Shown: positions 59,289 through 64,000 of the stretch, in pieces
How the letters are laid out: each line of letters opens with the position of its first letter
Numbering within the stretch: position 1 is the stretch's first letter
Origin: Dermatemys mawii
Taxonomy: Eukaryota; Chordata; Testudines; Dermatemydidae
Reading direction: 5' to 3'
Assembly: GCA_007922305.1 (NCBI GenBank)
Contig: ML677326.1
Span: 50,500,460-50,564,459 of the forward strand
Length of the DNA: 64,000 nt
Translations under genes and position numbers: made by a program
Notes under the pieces: model-generated
Told to the model about the DNA's origin: nothing
Databases searched by the model: none
Seen by the model: only the letters and a program-made list of their open reading frames with translations

Positions 59289-62200
59289 GGCAGAGTAGTA
59301 GTAGAATTAATAATACTAAGATATTTAAAATGTTTTGAATTATATTTTCATGTTATTGGAATAAGACTTTCCAAAACATGAGGTAATGCTACATATTGTA
59401 ACAAATCCATGTGCTGCAGATAACAGGAATAATTATTAGACACAGCACATGTACCCTTCCACTCAATTAGTATTAGAACCCTTGTCTCTATATTCCAAAA
59501 ACAAAGGCCTTTTAGCCATTGAATAAGAGCTCTCCTTTGACAGATATTAGCAGTAACTTCCTTCTTCTCTCCCTGGCCAGCCACCAGTAAGCCTTATTAT
59601 TCACATACACAAAATATATTACAAATGTTCCTTCTCTGGTTTCTAAGAAGATTTTGGCTCTGTTGTCTTGGACTCACAATATAACAACAGAGTAGCAACA
59701 TTCATCACTACAGCATGATATGCCCTGTCTGACTGATTAAGTTATACTTTGATCAATAGACACATGTAAATACGCAATCTTTCTTAAAAGGTTAATAGGG
59801 GACTCCAAATATGAATTATCTTATGGAATTCTAGAAAGTATCTTTGCAGCATTCTGAGAACACCAAACATACTGATCAGATTAAACGTAACTTGTTTTAA
59901 AGCTTTTAAAATGAACACATACAGCTCTGTAATAGCTTTGTGTGGTAACACTTCATTTAATATGTACATTAATTATTGCTGAATTACAATGGAGTTACTA
60001 AAAGGATTTATAACGTTCACATTAATGCTAAATGAATTCATTATGATCAGTGTAGTTACAATGAATACTAACTAAATTAATGGTGGTTAGACATGTTAGA
60101 CAAAGTGTCACACTTACTTGAAGTGTTCCAACCTGAATTCATTTGGTACTGCTTTTATAACAGTAATATGCAATACAGAGCAGTGGTGTGTGAATCACAA
60201 TTTCTTTCTTCAGTTGTTAAATGCCAATGAGCAATTAATTATATTCCCATGGTTTCTTTTTGCACTTCATTTTTGGAAAAAAAAAAAAAAGAAAAGAAAA
60301 ATATTAAAGCCCAAAATGATGCAGCAGATTTTTAGACCTGATCCTAGGCAGAATCATTCCCTATATGCATACCCAGAAAAACAGGCAACCAGGAGGGAAA
60401 CTGCAAGATGCAGCTTCTATACCCCACTCCTGAACTCCAGTTATGCACATTCATAAAACTGGAGGTCATTTGGATCAGAGCTATGAGAGGTGGATTCCGA
60501 GAGAGGACTGGTATCAGGTGGTATATTTAGCATGTTTTAGCATTTATACTTCCCGACCTGGTAACCCCACGTCTCTCATAAGCTGTGCCTGCCTGTATCT
60601 AGAGCCACAGATGTCAAATGACTCTTAACTATTCACCAGTTTTCAGGGAAATTGGTAGTGAACTCAATTTTGACCCCAAGAGAAAGTAGCAAAGACATAC
60701 AAAGGACTGTTTTATCAGTTAAATTCAGAAACATTTCAAAATTAATCCAAACTAAATGAATCAATCTGTATAAAGCTTGTATGTTCAGAAGAAACAAAAG
60801 GATTTACTTACAATGGGCTGTTAAATCAATAGAATAAAGCATCGCCAACCTATGAGAGAAAAAATAAAGCAAAGAAAATATCATTCCATAGAATCCACAA
60901 AAATGAAGGCACTGTACATACTGTTACAGAATATATATTACATTGCTAATTGACAACTAAAATAACATCGTGTTCTATCTTCCAGTAACGAAACCCAGAG
61001 GTACTATCATCCATAGGTACCTATTTTTATGCTCACAGTTCATATATTAGAAACTATGAGTTTCATTCATCAGTTGCAGAGGGAGAGAACCAATGGATTA
61101 AACCAATTGAGAATCAGAGTATTAGAATGAAATGCCTAACAACCATCCAAACATATTTGGGTGCTTTGTTTGAAAAGCAAAAGACATCGAGAAAAAATAA
61201 CATCACTTAGATTTTCTGATCATTTTTCCGCAGTGTATTTCAGAGGAAGATGAACTGTAGCCTTCCGGCAATCACTAATGCAGTGTTTGTATTCTATGTT
61301 GAGATTATCCACTTGGGTGCTGCATTGAGGTTGCCTGGGCTATTTTGACACCACATCCAGATGCTCCAATTTTGCTTCAGTGATTCAGAACTGAGCCAAA
61401 ATGCCTTGAAGCAACATTGAAAAGAGGTAGGTGTCAATGAACAATTAAAGGACTCAAATGTCAACAGTAGTTTTTCTAAACCTAGCGTTGATACTGAAGT
61501 GATTCAGGTAACCTTAATAAGACAGCCAAGGAGATTATATTTAATTCAATACACACTGTTATTAAGTACAGTTTTGTCTCAAATGATTAGGGATTTACCT
61601 CCCCATTTTTATGGAAAAAGAAAAAAGAATAAGGAAGAAGCACAAGAGTGATCTGCACCTAATTAGCTGCTAATATGTCTGATCTACATAAAGTAAACAT
61701 TTATCTGCTAGATGTAAATAAAATGTACAATTTTAGCTAAAAATATTGCATAAGTAACAGCATCTACCACATGTTCTTGTTTACTTGAGTTAATTCTTAA
61801 ATTGATTATATATGAGCAAGAAAATTACAGTTAGTTAACTGTGAAATTGTCAGGCAAACCAGAGGATTCCTAAACAGTCCAATACATGTTTGGGGCCTGA
61901 TCATGTAAACACTTACAGAAGTAGACCATATTTTAAAATCAGAAGTTCTATTAACTTCAAGGTCAAGTAAAGACTATTCCAACAAGCAATTTACAGAATT
62001 GGGAACTTTTTTGCACTTTATCTTTCACACAAACTGTCACAAGTTAAATATAATTTCAGAGTTGAATAGGAAGCAAGATTGGTTACATTACTTGTTCATT
62101 GTCTCTTCTGCAAACCTATCATTTAGTTCCAAATCATTTTATCACCTAAAATATTGATTTTTCGTGCAACAACGTTGAGAAAAAAGTGGCAAATTTATAT

Positions 62201-63014
62201 TTTGTATTTTTCAGATTCAAGTGTTTTTTGTTAGAAAAATTCTGAACTTCAAAAATTTTGAATGTTTCAAGATTTTTCACTCCAGACTTGCTCATTTTGG
62301 AGTGAAAATAGTGAAATTTTGCAATGAAATAAGAAACTCGGATTTCTGAGGTTCTGCTTGTCACATTCTGCACTGCCCTAAACGCATGTTCACAGCAGGA
62401 GAGCTATTTCTCCTGTTTCTGTTAATGGGCACTACAGAGGAAAAGACTCTTGCATCAACAAGAATGGGATGGACAAGAGTTTGATATGTGCCATATGCAA
62501 GAGCATGTCCATTGCAGTGGACACACGGAATGTGGAGACATGTTGAAAAACAGTATGAAATGAATGGGCTGCCAGCTGAGCTGTCTGAGAATGGGGCAGC
62601 AGTCTGGCCATGTTCGTGTTTTTAATAAGAAAGCATAATTGCTAAGTACAGTAAAGTGCTGTGTCATGGCAGAAGGCAGACAGTAGCATTTTGAAGAACC
62701 AGGGCATTTGAGAGTGAAAGCCCCACATCAAGGAGTTGCATTATTTTAGAGCAAGAGAACATGAATTCAAGGATGATGATTTTATAAAAGGTGGAACTGA
62801 GACAATGAAGTTTCTATCCCCTCATAACTTGGAATGCTTGCTGGGGCTGCTATTAGAATTAACTGAAAAACTCTGCCTTTTATAGCAGTACAACCAAGAA
62901 TAATCTTAAATGCAGCCTTTCCATTTTGAATACACATCTTCCTGGCTTTTCCTCTAATGTAAGATATCTTAATTTCTTCCTGCTCTTCTAGTCCCTCTGT
63001 TCCCCTCATCTATT
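59289..63014. other. Long stretch without recognised repeats
   Basis: AT-rich. An A14 run lies at about 60278-60291. The ORFs at 60118 (+), 62146 (-) and 62782 (-) lack recognisable domains. The candidate minus-strand exon at 60812-60849 is entered separately. Confidence 0.35.
60812..60849 (-). other. Candidate coding exon, 38 bp, unidentified gene
   Basis: The minus strand shows the best splice context in the window. A polypyrimidine tract ending TTTTTTCTCTCATAG precedes 38 bp, closed by the near-consensus donor GTAAGTAAAT. The only open frame (one leading base) reads LAMLYSIDLTAH and leaves one base. No family is recognised. A short real exon or a pseudo-exon are both possible. Confidence 0.3.
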
Positions 63015-63585
63015 ATTCCTGAGGGAATTTTGCAACAACAACAACAAAAAATCTGTGCACAATATTTTAAAATTCTGCCTATTTTATTCGTCAATAAATA
63101 AATGCAGTGGCTCCAACATTGCTGTGGGAGCACCACCCACTGGCTACATGGAGGTGGGAGATCACCCTGCAGCTCCTACCCGTGAGACAGGGACTCAGCA
63201 GTGAGGCTGCACTTGACCCTGACACAAGAGCAAGGGCAGGACCTGCCCCAGAAACACCCTGGGGTCCTGCCTCTCTGTGCCAGGTAGCAAGCAAAAGGGA
63301 AAAAGTCTCACATGCATGCCTAACCTTTGCCCCAATCCAGGTATGGGACAGGCAGGATCAACCTGGAAGAGTCCAAATGTGGAGGATCTTTAGTAGGGAG
63401 GGGGGAACCAGGTGCGTGGTGAGAGGATTCTGTGTGGGGCAATCTGGCTTCAGGAGATTCAATAGGGGGCGGGAGTCCAGGTGCAGGGAGAATGGGACCC
63501 TGCAGGGGGAATGGTACCTTCAAGGGAAGGAGGGGTGTCCAGACAGATGAAAACAGGGTCCAGATGTGAGGGGATGGGGTTTGAC
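63015..63585. mobile_element. Probable non-autonomous DNA element with G-rich interior
   Basis: It starts with GAGGGAATTTTGC, a (CAA)n stretch and CTGTGCACAATATTTTAAAATTCTGC, a block I associate with a reptilian 'GGAATTCTGC' DNA repeat. A GC-rich interior follows, with repeated GGGGGAATGGGACC / GGTGCAGGG units. The 147-codon ORF at 63107-63550 (+) lacks any transposase motif. The ends are uncertain. Confidence 0.45.
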
Positions 63586-63588
63586 TAA

Positions 63589-64000
63589 GGGTATGGTTAC
63601 ACTTACAAGATTATAGCGCTATAGGTTATAGCGGTCCCCTTATACAGTAATATGTATAGCGCTATTGTATGTCCACACTCAGATGCTCCTGCGGTATAGC
63701 ATGGCCACATTTGGGGCACTTAATGCGGCATTAAGAGCAGCGCATTAGGGCAGGTATCCCAGCATTAAGCTGGGTGCAACGTGCTTTTTAAACGAGGGGG
63801 GTGAGGGGGGACGCGTTGTGTGTATGCGGAGGGAGAGAGACAGTGCTTTTTCCGTTTTTCTGAAAGCCTGTCAGTGAGCCTCCGTTCACAGAGGGCTTTG
63901 TTTTCACACAGGCTCCCTCCTTAAACGTTTGCATTGCTTATCTGCCGAGTTAAGAAAGAAACTCTAAAGAGGTACTTCCGCATTCCTCCAGCCGAGTTCA
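63589..64000 (+). mobile_element. Harbinger-like element, left part, truncated by window end
   Basis: It opens GGGTATGGTTACACTTACAAG immediately after TAA (63586-63588), the usual terminus and target of the turtle 'GGGTATG.CTACAC' family. Subterminal repeats TATAGCGCTATA and GCGCTATTG follow, then GCATTAAGAGCAGCGCATTA. The part inside the window has no ORF of note. The element may continue to its right terminus or to transposase or Myb-like genes beyond 64000. Confidence 0.65.

Noticed and set aside
63107..63550. 147-codon ORF, the longest in the window
   Set aside because: It lies in a GC-rich repeat. Its composition (Gly, Arg, Pro, Glu) follows the repeat units and there is no domain.
1..64000. 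CRISPR arrays, operons, phage or bacterial genes
   Set aside because: The sequence is clearly vertebrate by its LINE, SINE and LTR content. The spaced repeats seen are transposons or microsatellites.
1..64000. Functional tRNA, rRNA or snRNA genes
   Set aside because: No intact cloverleaf or rRNA block was seen. tRNA-like motifs occur only in degraded MIR and SINE copies.

Overview
The window is intergenic or deep intronic vertebrate nuclear DNA, most likely from a turtle or another non-avian reptile. The evidence is the repeat content. Two LINE families are present with tails I recognise from turtles and crocodilians: CR1 elements ending in the 'GGAAGGGACCT / CATCTAGTCCA' signature, and a second CR1/L2-like LINE ending in 'GACCCAGTATGGCC...TTATGTTC'. 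Alongside them are L2-clade and MIR copies, reptilian solo LTRs, hAT elements with 8-bp target-site duplications (TSDs), and small 'GGGTATGTCTACAC' transposons. There are no bacterial-type operons, RBSs or phage genes. Short ORFs of 60-150 codons on both strands are chance ORFs or transposon debris. Family names rest on remembered consensus features and were not checked against a repeat library.

Layout: 0-5 kb holds a tandem triplication, a palindromic transposon remnant, a CR1 3' end and a hAT miniature element. 7.8-10.3 kb is a dense nest of a rearranged hAT copy with a C8G20 tract, a probable LTR and a LINE tail. 12.2-16.2 kb holds an L2 copy whose RT core is replaced by a miniature transposon, then a decayed hAT transposase with a zinc finger. 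23.2-24.6 kb is a 1.43-kb solo LTR with clean ends and an internal minisatellite. 28.9-29.2 kb carries a 26-bp perfect inverted repeat. 30-33 kb has short LINE tails and a compound microsatellite. 35.8-41.4 kb has a Harbinger-like MITE, a 0.5-kb probable LTR, a hAT MITE with exact 8-bp TSDs beside a LINE tail, and a second solo LTR with exact 5-bp TSDs. 41.8-45.3 kb has two CR1 copies. 49.5-52.1 kb has a MITE and a LINE with a readable RT. 56-59.3 kb has tRNA-like SINE units, a 101-bp hAT MITE inside an L2 RT fragment, and two MIR copies. 63.0-64.0 kb has G-rich and Harbinger-like elements running off the end.

No host gene can be called with confidence. A few short minus-strand segments (near 26.1, 27.5, 29.8, 43.8, 48.8 and 60.8 kb) have good splice-site context and an open frame. 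They may be exons of one minus-strand gene with large introns, but pseudo-exons of this quality are common by chance. No novel multi-gene system was found. The notable material is the nested transposon history, with several insertion events resolved to the base.
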